From NCBI GenBank assembly GCA_964019335.1, contig OZ025653.1, positions 372,001 through 436,000 on the forward strand: a DNA stretch of 64,000 bases, read 5' to 3'. The stretch is from Diplonema japonicum (lineage: Eukaryota; Euglenozoa; Diplonemea; Diplonemida; Diplonemidae). Positions within the stretch are counted from its first letter, which is position 1, and each line of letters opens with the position of its first letter. This document shows, one piece after another, positions 39,028-49,410 of this stretch. Below the pieces are notes generated by a model that saw only the letters and a program-made list of their open reading frames with translations, did no database searches and was not told the DNA's origin. The translations under genes were made by a program, and so were the position numbers.

Positions 39028-41559
39028 CTAACCGTAGGTATAATCATGCCATGTAGGGGTGTTGTAGTCAAGGGCAGTTGGCTGCGCTGCAGGGGTGTTG
39101 CGAGAATGTTGCAGAACATGAACACCAATAACTCCAGAGATGCAGAGGAAGAGAGAGACGGCGAGGGCGGCCCACCACCCTGTAGCGGATGAGGGTGGGG
39201 GTGGGGGCGGGATCGGTACATGTACAACAGTATTTTTTGCAGTCGGGCCCAGTTCGACAGGAGCATGGACTCCACGAAGAACATCAGGGCAGAACACACC
39301 ACGGCATGCTTCCTTTGTGCTGTTCGCCTCGCACATTACACCGTCTGCACACACAGCATCCTCCCAGACAAGCCCCCCTTGGCACTTCCCGCATGCCGTT
39401 ACAGATGAAACGCCCTTACAGTACCTTACCTTTTCCTCCTCAGTGCATACTTCCATCATTGCGTCCTTGTAGCTCACTATCCCAGCGCATATTTTCTCCT
39501 TCTGCTTCGAACGGGCATCAAAACAATTTTTCTCATGTGCACACGCGGACCCCATTCCACTATAGTACCCCACCAAGCTCGTGAGGTACCCCGGCATACA
39601 TGTCTCCACAGAGGAGCATCTCACAGATTTAAATCTTGCGGTGTTACCAACAGTCTCGTAGGCGTCCCACGGTTCGTGCGTTGGTCCGTGGGAGCAGTAT
39701 TGTTTTCCCGTGACGGGGCCGGTGGCCATGATGTAGTCGGGACCCAGACAGTTGCAGAGATCGAGTAGGATATCATCCTGTTCCTGTGGGTCCGCTGTGC
39801 AGGGGGCGCTGACCTCGCACGGTACATCGGCACACATCACGTCGTTCACTTGTGTGCACCCCTCACTGCTGTCGACAGTGCGTGCCTCGTTCGAGTCCGC
39901 ATTGGCGCAGCACAGCATGTGAGGGTTGTCTATCTCGCACACCCTGCACATCTCGTGGTGTGTGAGGGGGATGCGGTCCAGAATGTCAGGACAGAAGTAC
40001 CCGCTGCACTCCTCACGGGAAACCACCTCTGAACAGATTGTCCCAGTCACACATATAGTGTGATTGTGAAGGAGCCCTATACCGTTGGGGCATGCTAGAC
40101 ATGCCGAAGCAGTGGCCTCGGCATTGCAGTATTTTCGCGACTCTTCCGCAGAGCACTTCTTGCCGTTCATGTCATAGATCGTCTCCGTGAAGCACGCATC
40201 GGCAAGGTCCTTCTCCCTAATGGTGTCGCATTCTCTGACGTCCTGGCACTCGGCAGGCAGCGACTGGACGTACAAAGCGTTGTTCAGGGCACTTTTCGCC
40301 TCGCACCTGGCGAGCTGTTGGCATGTCACCGCCTCGAAGGTCCTCGTCTTGAGACGGAGATCCCACACATTGTCATTCCAATACCCACCTCTGTTGAGGG
40401 ACACACATACGTAGAACCCGTTCTGCTGTCTAATCAGCCGGTAGTCTTCGCCGAGACAGTCGCAAAGTTCTTTTATGATAACATAGCTTTTCGCGGTGTA
40501 GACTTGACTCTCCTGCGCAAAGGCATACTGACAGGCTGTGCTGGAGGAACACGGCACAGAGGGACAGAAGTTGTCCCCTTGTGCAGTGCACTGCGACTCG
40601 TCGGCAACAAGTTTGTACGAATTGTTATAAGCGCAGCACAGCTCGATGGGCTGTGTTGCTTCGCACTGCGAGCAGAGCTCAGACGAGGTGAACAGGTGGT
40701 AGGGAGGGACGACGGGGGGGTAGGCTTTGATCGCCTCGGAGAGGGTGGGGCACCACTCACCTCGCTCGTTGTTTAAAACGGCTTCACACTTCTGTTGCGC
40801 ATAATCCTCGGTGGGGTCCTTCACTTTACAACTATGTGAGTAAGCACAGACCGAGGCAACAGGCGCCTCACCGGGTGCTTCTGCAATGGCACCATACCCC
40901 GCGCAGTTGTTACAGTAAACAGCTTTCGTCTCGGGCTCGCAGATCTTCTGATTCTGGGCACTAGAGCATAGGTTGGACTCTGAGTCGATGATTGTGAAAG
41001 GAGCCTTGAATAGACATTCAGCCATTGCTGCGACAAGTTTGTTTTGAGTGCATTGGTAGTAAGAGTTGCATGAAGTGAGGTTTTTGACGGAAAGCCAGAG
41101 CTTGGCGTCGTCGTAGGCTTGCACGGCCATGCAACGGGCGAGCTGATCACATGTCGCAAAAGTGTAGCGAAGCGTGTTGGTTTCAATGTAAAATGAGCGA
41201 GAAAGGGGAGGCGAGAGATCAGCTCTGTGCACGCACTGAAGAAAGCCTTTCAGGTCGGTGGTTACAGCATAGGAGTCACCCATGCAAGAACAAAAGCGTC
41301 GGGTGTCTTCGTCTCGGAGACCTTCGGTGTCGATGAACATTTCGATGATTTCTTGCGCGCACTGTGGTGACTGCATGCATTCCCTTCTTCTGCAAAACAG
41401 CACGCTGGCGTTGTTGCATTCTTTTTGCGCCCCCACTGTCCACGCCTTTTCATCATCTACACACCATAACTCCGCCGGTCGTGCCGTTTCAGCTTGGATA
41501 CATCGGTCATCCCTTGACAGACCTGTCACTCCAAGTGCAACCAACCCCCATAAAAACAT
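39028..41559 (-). CDS. Large cysteine-rich type I surface protein with three repeats
   Basis: 843 residues: signal peptide (MFLWGLVALGVTGLS), a very Cys-rich ectodomain, one membrane segment near the end (WWAALAVSLFLCISGVIGVHVL) and a short tail ending TWHDYTYG. The ectodomain is built of about three repeats of roughly 240 residues. Each includes C-x-C-[ML]-G-x-[SD]-Y (FCSCMGDSY, LCDCLGEDY, LCNCLGPDY), a C-x-x-L-A-R-C-like unit, a KYCN/RYCK unit and a C-x-x-x-FCPD unit. Even Cys spacing suggests disulfide bonds. No known domain recognised; an adhesion, receptor or surface-coat role is inferred only from architecture. Confidence 0.75.
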   Translation of the reverse strand: MFLWGLVALGVTGLSRDDRCIQAETARPAELWCVDDEKAWTVGAQKECNNASVLFCRRRECMQSPQCAQEIIEMFIDTEGLRDEDTRRFCSCMGDSYAVTTDLKGFLQCVHRADLSPPLSRSFYIETNTLRYTFATCDQLARCMAVQAYDDAKLWLSVKNLTSCNSYYQCTQNKLVAAMAECLFKAPFTIIDSESNLCSSAQNQKICEPETKAVYCNNCAGYGAIAEAPGEAPVASVCAYSHSCKVKDPTEDYAQQKCEAVLNNERGEWCPTLSEAIKAYPPVVPPYHLFTSSELCSQCEATQPIELCCAYNNSYKLVADESQCTAQGDNFCPSVPCSSSTACQYAFAQESQVYTAKSYVIIKELCDCLGEDYRLIRQQNGFYVCVSLNRGGYWNDNVWDLRLKTRTFEAVTCQQLARCEAKSALNNALYVQSLPAECQDVRECDTIREKDLADACFTETIYDMNGKKCSAEESRKYCNAEATASACLACPNGIGLLHNHTICVTGTICSEVVSREECSGYFCPDILDRIPLTHHEMCRVCEIDNPHMLCCANADSNEARTVDSSEGCTQVNDVMCADVPCEVSAPCTADPQEQDDILLDLCNCLGPDYIMATGPVTGKQYCSHGPTHEPWDAYETVGNTARFKSVRCSSVETCMPGYLTSLVGYYSGMGSACAHEKNCFDARSKQKEKICAGIVSYKDAMMEVCTEEEKVRYCKGVSSVTACGKCQGGLVWEDAVCADGVMCEANSTKEACRGVFCPDVLRGVHAPVELGPTAKNTVVHVPIPPPPPPSSATGWWAALAVSLFLCISGVIGVHVLQHSRNTPAAQPTALDYNTPTWHDYTYG

Positions 41560-43230
41560 CCTTGAGTAGTTGCAATGTAATACAACGTAAAAAAAAAAAA
41601 AAAAATAAAAAATAAAATAAAGGGAATAATAAAACGAAGGTAAAGAATTTTTTATGGGGTATATAAAAAAGAAAAATCAAGACGGGGGGGGGGGGGGGGG
41701 GGTTGTTGGTGATTATAGCGTATTTGTCATCACTGTTTTTTTTATTTTTATTTTTTTTTTAGATATAAGTACCTTGGCCTTTTTTTTTTCGGACCTTCGG
41801 GTAAAAAGGAAATAAAAAAAAAAAAAAAAAAAAAAAAGGAAAGGAAAAATCCAACCGAAATCATAAAAAAATTTAAAAAAAAGAAGAAAAAAAAGAGAAA
41901 ATTCCGTAAGCGCTTGCCCCCCCTCTTGTTGATACTCAAAAAAAAAAAAACACTCTTTTCCCTTCGTTTCTCTCTTTTTCTTTGTTGATTCAAGCTTCCT
42001 TTTTCTTTTTTTCTTTTTTTTTTCTTTCCTCCGCGAAGCAGCAGCTCTTCGCGGCCCGTTATGTTGTGCATTTGGAGGGGATACCAAATTATTCGAGGGG
42101 AGGGGGGAAAAAAATAGAGTGCACTCGCAACTTGACCATAAGAAAAAGGGGGGATAAAAAAGAAGTCCGCCAAATGATGGGGAGAAGTGCTAGCAACAAC
42201 CCTGTGAAGAAGAGAAAAAAAAGCCCCTAAGTGTGCGCATTCCAAGAAGAGAGAGAGGAGAAAAAAAAAACAAGAAATGTTGCAGTGCACTAGTCAGAGG
42301 AGGAGAGATCGAGAAAAAAAAAAGGAAAAAAAAAGAGACATGTTTGCATGTTGTTTGCAAGGCGAGCCTCCGAAGGGGGAAAAAAAAAGGGGAGGGGAAT
42401 GAAACATCTGTGAACTCATTTGGAGGAGAGGAGGGGGAGTATTTAAAAAAAAGATTTTTTTTGTTCTTTTCCCGTTTTCTGTAACTTCTTTTCCACCCCT
42501 TTGTATCTTTTTTTTTTTCCTTCTTTTTTTTTGATTCTACTATTTCTTTTCTTCTTTTATTCTTCTTTCCCTTTCTTTTCGCTTCCCTTGACCACCCAAT
42601 ATGGGAATCAAGTCTCGCTTTGTTGGGGGAGGGGGGGGAAACAGAAAAAAAAGAAAAAAAAAAGAAGTTAAAAAAAAAAAACCAAGTCTGTCATGCAAAA
42701 TGTGTACAATGACAAACATGTAGGACAAAAAAAAAAAAAAAAAGAGGGGAAAAAAAAGAAGTAAAGGGGCGTTGAAACCATGGAGGGTGAAGGGCATTGT
42801 CCATTTGGAAAAAACTCCTTTTTTCAAAAATGACATTCCACCGGGTGGGAGAGAGAGAGGCCACAAAGGAGCAATCTGGAAACAAGAAGAAATAGAAAAA
42901 TTACGTTTTATTTTTCTTTTCGAAAAATTAATTCTTGACAACCGCTTCTTTTTTCCCTTGTTCACCGTAGAAAAATTCTGTTCTCCGCAGTGTCTCGGGG
43001 GAAAAAAGGGGGGAGGGAAGCTCAGAAGAGTAAAAAAAAAAAAAAATAAATAAAAAAAGAATAAAAAAAGGAGGGGCCGCGTTCATTCGTTTTGGATTCA
43101 TAAGAAGGTTTTTGGGGTTTTCTCCTTCTTCCTCCTTCCTTTTCCCTCCTTCACTCCTCTCTCTCTATCTTTTCTATATTTACCTCCATGTTCTCGGGAT
43201 TTTTTTTTTTTTAATTTAGTACAAAGAAAC
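41560..43230. other. Long homopolymer-rich spacer
   Basis: G, A and T runs. Frames on both strands encode Lys/Phe/Glu-rich chance products. Nothing supported in 1.7 kb. Confidence 0.5.
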
Positions 43231-45131
43231 TCATTCCCACCTGTTGGGCTGGGACTTGATGAGGTCCTCAGACGCTCTGTCGGAGTACTTAGCGAAGTTG
43301 CTCTGTTTTTTTTTTTTTTTTTTTTTTTTTCCCTTAAATTCCCCCCTTCCCTTCCCACAAACCTGGAACATGTCCGTAAGGTCATTCAGAGTCTTCTTGT
43401 ACTGGTCAAGGCTGTCCCATGTCTTCCAGGGGAAGAGCATGTCCTGAGGGACATCGCTGTTGGGGATTTCCTGTGGCGAGAGGTTTCATATTTCTTCTCA
43501 ATCAATACCTTAGGGATGAGAAGACCAGTCCCAGGCATGGCTTCAAAGTCCACCTTCGCAAGGGTGTTGTCGTTGATAGCCGTGACAATGGACCTGGTGT
43601 ACTTCAGCTTCATACGGCTACCGGTGCCGTACTTGCCACCGGTCCAGCCGGTGTTCACAAGCCAGGCCTGCGCGCCGGTGCTCTTCATCTTCTCAGCAAG
43701 CATCTCAGCGTATTTGCAAGGGTGCCACACCAAGAAGGGGCCACCGAAACACGCCGAGAAGTTCGGCATGGGTTCCTTGACGCCCTCCTCAGTTCCTGCA
43801 ACCTTTGCGGTGTACCCGCTGATGAACTGGTACATGCACTGCTCAGGGGTCAGCTTGCTGACGGGGGGCAGAACACCGAACGCGTCGCATGTCAGCAGCA
43901 CAATGTTGTCCGGCTGCCTGCAAACAGCAGGGATCTTCGCGTTGGGGATGAAGTGCAGCGGGTACGCGCACCTGGTGTTCTCCGTGATGGTCTTGTCAGT
44001 GTAGTCGATGCTCCTTTCGCTCTCATCGATCACAACGTTCTCCACCACTGCACCGAACCTCACAGCGTCGTAGATCTCCGGCTCCTGCTCCCTCGACAGC
44101 CCGATGCACTTCGCGTAGCACCCACCCTCAATGTTGAAGACACCCTCGTCGTGCCACACTGTAGTTTCCTTATTTCATTCACCTTGTCACATACCATGCT
44201 CATCGTCACCGATGAGGTACCTCTTGGGGTCCGCAGACAGCGTGGTCTTTCCGGTCCCGCTGAGACCGAAGAACAGTGTGGTCCTCCCTGTCTCCATGTC
44301 CTCGTTACAGCTGCTGTGCAGCGTCAGGAGGCCCTTCTTGGGCATCTGCAAGGGGAAATATGCTATGGTTTTTTTATATCATACCAAATACATCATAACA
44401 GTGAGGATACCCTTCTTCATCTCACCTGCGTACTGGGTACCGAGGATCACCATCTCGGCCCTGCCGAAGTGGATGGAGACGGAGGTGGACGAGGACATCC
44501 CGGCGACGTTCCTGTTGCAGGGGAAGGTGCCGGCGTTGTAGATTGTGAAGTCAGGCGAGCCGAAGTTGGCAAGCTCCTCCTCGGTGGGACGGATCAACAT
44601 GTTGTTCATGAAGAGCGCGTGGTAGGCCCTGGAGCACATGATACGGACCTTGATCCTGTGCTTCTCGTCCCACCCGGCGAAGGCATCAACGACGAAGATC
44701 CTCTCCTGAACGTTCAGGTAGTCGATGGCACGCTCCCTGTTAAGCATGAAGGCCTCCTCTGTCTGCTTGAAGTTCACGGGGCCCCACCACACGTCGTCCT
44801 TGGAGGTGGGTTCCTCAACAACCCTCTTGTCCTTGGGCGAACGGCCGGTCTTGAGACCACTGTAGGCAGCCATGGCACCAGTGTCGGTGATGATGGTGCC
44901 CTTCTCGTACTTCAGGGCGTACTCGTACAGCTTGGGGGGTGCTGCGTTGTGGATCACCTCCTGCTCTCCGCAAATACCAAGGTCCTCCAAGTTCTTCGCG
45001 GCACCACCACCGCTGGGGTACGCCTTGAACCCCTCAGGTGCACCAGTCGGTGCAGAGGTCGCCATCGTCGACGACACGACGGAAGGGCGTGCCCTCTGGC
45101 TCTCAGCAGCTTTCTGGGGTGACTCGGCCAT
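43231..45131 (-). CDS. PEPCK: ATP-dependent phosphoenolpyruvate carboxykinase, five exons
   Basis: Exons 44385-45131, 44195-44345, 43509-44158, 43363-43470, 43231-43302; introns of 39, 36, 38 and 60 nt. 575 residues. It converts oxaloacetate and ATP to PEP, CO2 and ADP. Seen after splicing: [11 protein letters not shown], the P-loop [15 protein letters not shown], the metal site [36 protein letters not shown] and [15 protein letters not shown]. The joint between exons 2 and 3 restores DDEHVWHDEG. The end NRWE lacks the SKL-type signal that targets trypanosome PEPCK to glycosomes. About 40 extra N-terminal residues are low complexity. An antisense frame of 567 codons over this gene is spurious. 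Confidence 0.95.
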
Positions 45132-45243
45132 CTTGCTTACTTACGAAGACTGCAATGCGGTAAAGAAACTGGCAACACAAAAAAACTTTTTAAATAAAAA
45201 AATTTAACGTTTTCCTTTTTTTCTCTTCTTCTTTTCCTATTCC

Positions 45244-46239
45244 CTACGGGTTGATCTGAATCCTGTTGCCGCCAACGTTTTGCTTGTAAAGGAAAACAGC
45301 CGCGGCAAGGTCTTGGATGGCCAACCCGAGCGATTTGAACAACGTGACGTCTGCTGGAGACGAACGGCCGGACAGGGGGGGCGAGGAAAGCAGCGTACCG
45401 ATGTCGGCTTTAATATGAGAGGGGGTGATGAGCCCGGATTTCAGAGGGTTGAGGATGTCACCTGGCTCCTTAAGACAGGATTCTTTAGAGTCTGCAAATA
45501 GGAGAGAACGCGCAACGAGCTCTGGAGACACCTCCATTTGAGGAGGGGTGCATCCCCCGACTGCATTAATATGTGCACCGTCCTTGACCCATTCAGACTG
45601 GATAAGAACAGAGGTTGACGGTGTGAGGGTGCAGATGATATCTGCTGTGCTGACAGCTTCCTGTACCGTGTCGTGACACGTGATTTCAACAGGTTTTTCT
45701 TCCCATTTCTTCTTGAATTTTAACATGTTTTCTTTGGTCCGGTTCCAAATTCTCACTTTTTGTATGGAAGGCCTCACGAGAAGCATGGACTCTAAGTGTT
45801 GGTCTGCCTGCACACCGCAGCCTATCAACGTGAGTACTTCAGAATCTTCACGAGAAAGAAGTTTAGTAGCAACACCCGATGCAGCAGCAGTACGGATAGC
45901 AGTCACCATCCCTGCGTCGACAATGCCAACCAGTTTCCCGTGGTTCCCTTCAAAGAGCGTTACTACACCTTGGTGTGAATGATGACCTTCTTTTGAATTC
46001 GCTGGGTAAACTGTTATGACCTTGTTCCCCCCGTAGCTCTCTCCGTCTACCTCGAGGTACGACGGCATCGAGGCAAGAATACCGACTTTATTCTCTTTCA
46101 GTGGCATTTTATACCCGAATCGGAGGGGCATGTCACCTGTCCCCCCATGTAGGGCTCTGAAAGATTCTTCAACAACACCTATACAATCCCTCATGGAGAG
46201 GTGGGCCTTCACTTCATCTGCGGTGATGATGACTGTCAT
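45244..46239 (-). CDS. Ornithine cyclodeaminase / mu-crystallin family enzyme
   Basis: 331 residues, full family length. ITADEVKAHLSMRDCIGVVE, the substrate-loop region PLRFGYKMPL, GNKVITVYPANSKEG, DAGMVTAIRTAAASGVATKLL and the NAD(P)-binding LIGCGVQADQHLESM match the family in order; INAVGGCTPPQMEV and ADSKESCLKEPGDIL follow. Members include ornithine cyclodeaminase, alanine dehydrogenases of this fold and ketimine reductases (CRYM), so the exact substrate is open. No targeting signal; the C-terminus is INP. Single exon. Confidence 0.9.
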   Translation of the reverse strand: MTVIITADEVKAHLSMRDCIGVVEESFRALHGGTGDMPLRFGYKMPLKENKVGILASMPSYLEVDGESYGGNKVITVYPANSKEGHHSHQGVVTLFEGNHGKLVGIVDAGMVTAIRTAAASGVATKLLSREDSEVLTLIGCGVQADQHLESMLLVRPSIQKVRIWNRTKENMLKFKKKWEEKPVEITCHDTVQEAVSTADIICTLTPSTSVLIQSEWVKDGAHINAVGGCTPPQMEVSPELVARSLLFADSKESCLKEPGDILNPLKSGLITPSHIKADIGTLLSSPPLSGRSSPADVTLFKSLGLAIQDLAAAVFLYKQNVGGNRIQINP

Positions 46240-46439
46240 ATTCTTTTTTTTTTTTTTTTTTTGTTTCCTCTTTTGCCCTTGTTGGAGAATGAGTGCAACA
46301 GCAAAAAAATTTAAAAAAAAACTTTTTCTTCTTCTTTTTTTTTTTTTAAACCCCTGGTGAAGGGCAAAAAGAAAAAAAAAAAGAGGGGAAATATATCAGC
46401 CGTTAGTACAACACTGGAAAGAAAAGAAAAAAAAAAAAA

Positions 46440-47546
46440 TCACAATTTCGATTTTTTCTTCCCCGAGAGAACCGCTTCGGGGCTGAGGATTATCTTGCCA
46501 AACTGGTTGCCCTGCCGCATTCTATCTATCCCCTCGTTGACCTTTGATAGGCTCATGACGGTATCGACAATGGGAACAATTTTCTGTTTTTTTCTTTTTT
46601 GAATTTCCTGACATAAAAATACCTGTTCATTCACCAACCGAAGCATATCTGTGAACTCCTGAGGGGAGCACATTGCAGTACCCTTTACGTCAATGTTATT
46701 CAGGAAGATGTTCGCCATGACAAACGGCTTCGAAGCCCCTGCGGTGGATCCATAAGAAACCACCCTCCCTCCCGACTTCATCATCTTGAAGTATTGGTTG
46801 AGACCGGTACCGCCAGCTCCATCGATTACACAATCGAAACCACCTGTGTCTTTTTGAATACGCTTCTTAAGGGTTGTTTCCCATCCTTTTGTTTTGTAGT
46901 TCACGCCGAACGTAGCTCCCAGTGAAACAGCTTTTTTCAATTTTGTTTCTGAACCAGATGTGACGTAAACCCTGCATCCCAAGGACACGGCGAATTGCAA
47001 CGCGAATAAAGCAACCCCACCACCGATTCCAGTTATCAAAACAGCATCACCCGTACTCACCTCACCTTTAGTGACAAGCGCTCTGTATGCTGTTCCACCA
47101 GCAAGGGGTAATGCTGCTGACTGATCGGGGGTGAGATGCGAAGGGGATTCTCTTAGATTCTCGATGGGTACTTTAATAAACTCCGCGAAGGTGCCGTCAA
47201 CAGGCATCCCTAAGATAGTGAAGGATTTGTCAGAAGCGCGGATTGAAGGCCCCCACGACATGGAAGGGTCGATGACAACACCCTTACCTTGCCATGAGAC
47301 GTCTTGCTGGTCGGAGACTGCCACCACAACACCACACCCATCGCTCCCAAGGACGCTGCCGTACTTCATGCGTGGGTAGAGGCCCATGGTCATCCAGTTG
47401 TCCCTGTGGTTCAATGCTGCGGCTTGGATCCTAACAAGCGCGTCCCTTCTCCCGCTCAGCAGCGTCGGTATCGGTGCATCGCTTACCACTTTCACGACAT
47501 GCTTGTCGTCCTTTCCTTTTTCGCTGAGGAGACGCACCGCCTTCAT
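46440..47546 (-). CDS. MDR-superfamily NAD(P)H oxidoreductase with peroxisomal SKL end, two exons
   Basis: Exons 46623-47546 and 46440-46583; the 39-nt intron (GTATTTTTATG...AACAG) is in frame and would otherwise insert VFLCQEIQKRKKQ into VNEQ/KIVPIVDTV. 355 residues. The GroES-like half has ALNHRDNWMTMGLYP and VLGSDGCGVV; the Rossmann half has DAVLITGIGGGVALFALQFA, SLGATFGVNYKTK and FDCVIDGAGGTG. The fold suggests a quinone or enoyl reductase using NAD(P)H; clear zinc-binding Cys clusters are missing. The C-terminus KKKSKL is a strong PTS1, so peroxisome or glycosome location is likely. Confidence 0.85.
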   Translation of the reverse strand: MKAVRLLSEKGKDDKHVVKVVSDAPIPTLLSGRRDALVRIQAAALNHRDNWMTMGLYPRMKYGSVLGSDGCGVVVAVSDQQDVSWQGKGVVIDPSMSWGPSIRASDKSFTILGMPVDGTFAEFIKVPIENLRESPSHLTPDQSAALPLAGGTAYRALVTKGEVSTGDAVLITGIGGGVALFALQFAVSLGCRVYVTSGSETKLKKAVSLGATFGVNYKTKGWETTLKKRIQKDTGGFDCVIDGAGGTGLNQYFKMMKSGGRVVSYGSTAGASKPFVMANIFLNNIDVKGTAMCSPQEFTDMLRLVNEQVFLCQEIQKRKKQKIVPIVDTVMSLSKVNEGIDRMRQGNQFGKIILSPEAVLSGKKKSKL

Positions 47547-47701
47547 TATCTTTTTGTGTAATTCCCCCCCCCCCCCTTTTTTTCTTTTGTTTTAAGCAAA
47601 ATCAAAACAAAAAAAAAAAAAAAAACAGGGAGTGGAGGGGAAAATCTATAAAAGAACCTATCTAGAACGATCCATCTGTTGTTTTCTTTTTATTATTATT
47701 A

Positions 47702-49114
47702 TTATTGGGGGTTCATACCGCCATGTTGCGACTCCTCTTCTTCGGTTTCTTGCCTCGAAGCCATCGAGTTCGCCGCCAGGATATTTTCCCGGTTGTCGTA
47801 ATTGAAGAACGCGCGGTGGTCAATGAGGATGGACAGTACGATGTTCATCTGACCGCAGTTGAGGAGGTCTGTGTAGTTGATGCGGTCTGGTGAAGAAGGG
47901 TTCACCATATCAAAGATCTCGTGTGTGATTTCTTCCGGCGTCACGGCCATGAGATTGGACTCCGAGAGCTTTTGGCTGAGCTCCTTGGCGAAGAGAAAAA
48001 CATGCGCGCGGGCTAAAAACCCGTAATCGCCGATGTCGAGAGCTTTCCAAATGTACCGTAGAGCTGGTTCAGAGGAGGTGTGCTCAGTGGCAAGCACGAA
48101 GTCTAGGTATTTTTTGAAATCGATTTCGTCCTCGTAATTCAGAGTCGGGTACAGCTCGAAGATTCTTGTTATAAACATTGGAGAAAACGATGAATTGTTG
48201 TACGAGCTCATCTCTTCTACGGACAGCATTCCGTCCCAATTTGCATCCAGCTCCACATAATGTTGGTACACCCTGTACATGATTTGAAACGTGAACCAGT
48301 TATCCATCAAATCCTCCGGAACATCGCCTTCCAGCCCGGGCTCCGGTGCAGTTCTGTCAAGGACGTACAATTTCATGAACTCCAGCAGAACGTTTGACTT
48401 CATCAACGTGTTGATTAAAATTCTACCGGAACGCATCGGGTCGAGGAAGAAGAAGAATTTTCGAACAGCATGGCATTTGTAGAATGACGTGTAGTGACTC
48501 TCCATAAAGGTCTCAATGTTTCGGACTGTCCGAAGATGCGGCATCATTTCTTCTACAAACCGCTCTAAATCAGACTCTGTCAAATACCCATCACCGATGG
48601 AGTCGCACAGTTCCAGCTTTATTCGAACATTATGTAAAATACACTTTTTATTAACATGTGTGAATATTGGAGTGGCGGGTGTTTTATTCTCTGAACTCTG
48701 GCCCCTTTCTGCCAGAAAAAACATGTGTGGGGTCATGAAAACGTTGTTATGGTAGTCCGCTTTTGCAATAACTCTCAGAGAAGCTGCTTTGTAGGCACCG
48801 TATGATTTAAGCATCATTTCTTCGCCTTCTTTCAGACACGCGTCGTTCAGTGTCCCCCATGTTGTGCTTGATTCGGGTGTGGTTTTCTGTATTTTCTCTA
48901 GGATGTACTCTCGTTCTTCTCTTTGCATCTTCCGGCCGAGCTCTGAAACCGGTTTAGGGCATATTCTTGGTATCACCCCTTTCTCCCCTGCGGCCGGGCG
49001 TCCCTCTGACCAGTCGTGGAAACCCGAATCGGGTTTTTCAGTTTTTTTTTGAACATTTTTTGTTGGTGGGATTGGGTTGTTAACGTACTTTTTAACTTTA
49101 TTCGTCCATTCCAT
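47702..49114 (-). CDS. PP2A regulatory B''-type subunit (PPP2R3C/FASS-like)
   Basis: 470 residues from the ATG at 49114 (MEWTNKVKKYVNNPIPP); the upstream frame is poly-Lys. From about residue 170 it follows the B''/PR72 pattern: YLTESDLERFVEEMMPHL, FYKCHAVRKFFFFLDPMRSG, FTFQIMYRVYQHYVELDANW, the EF-hand loop DANWDGMLSVEE, TRIFELYPTLNYEDEIDFKK and LRYIWKALDIGDYGFLARAH. B'' subunits direct the PP2A core enzyme; the closest layout is PPP2R3C/FASS, linked to centrosome and microtubule control. Single exon, no membrane segment. Confidence 0.85.
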   Translation of the reverse strand: MEWTNKVKKYVNNPIPPTKNVQKKTEKPDSGFHDWSEGRPAAGEKGVIPRICPKPVSELGRKMQREEREYILEKIQKTTPESSTTWGTLNDACLKEGEEMMLKSYGAYKAASLRVIAKADYHNNVFMTPHMFFLAERGQSSENKTPATPIFTHVNKKCILHNVRIKLELCDSIGDGYLTESDLERFVEEMMPHLRTVRNIETFMESHYTSFYKCHAVRKFFFFLDPMRSGRILINTLMKSNVLLEFMKLYVLDRTAPEPGLEGDVPEDLMDNWFTFQIMYRVYQHYVELDANWDGMLSVEEMSSYNNSSFSPMFITRIFELYPTLNYEDEIDFKKYLDFVLATEHTSSEPALRYIWKALDIGDYGFLARAHVFLFAKELSQKLSESNLMAVTPEEITHEIFDMVNPSSPDRINYTDLLNCGQMNIVLSILIDHRAFFNYDNRENILAANSMASRQETEEEESQHGGMNPQ

Positions 49115-49410
49115 GTGTTTTTTTTTTTTTTTTTTCCTTCCCCCTCTTAGGTTCGCGGTTTTGTCATGATAGGGGGACGGGAAAAACAAGATTTAAAAAA
49201 AAAAAAAAAAAGGAAAAGGAAAGAAAAATGGGATAAAACAGGGAAAAAAAAGGGGGAAAGAAAGAGGGGGTCATTCCCCCCTCCTTTTTTTTTTCTCTTC
49301 TTTTTTTTGTTTTGGCTTTTTTTCCCCTTTTCCTGCATCAATAAAAAAAAAAAAAAAAAAAAAAAAAAACATTTGTTGAAAAAAAAAGATGGGGTGAGGG
49401 GGCGAAAAAT

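Noticed and set aside
43419-45122. 567-codon plus-strand open frame
   Set aside because: It lies antisense to PEPCK, crosses its introns, and has no protein family features. GC-rich third positions of the real gene keep the opposite frame free of stops.
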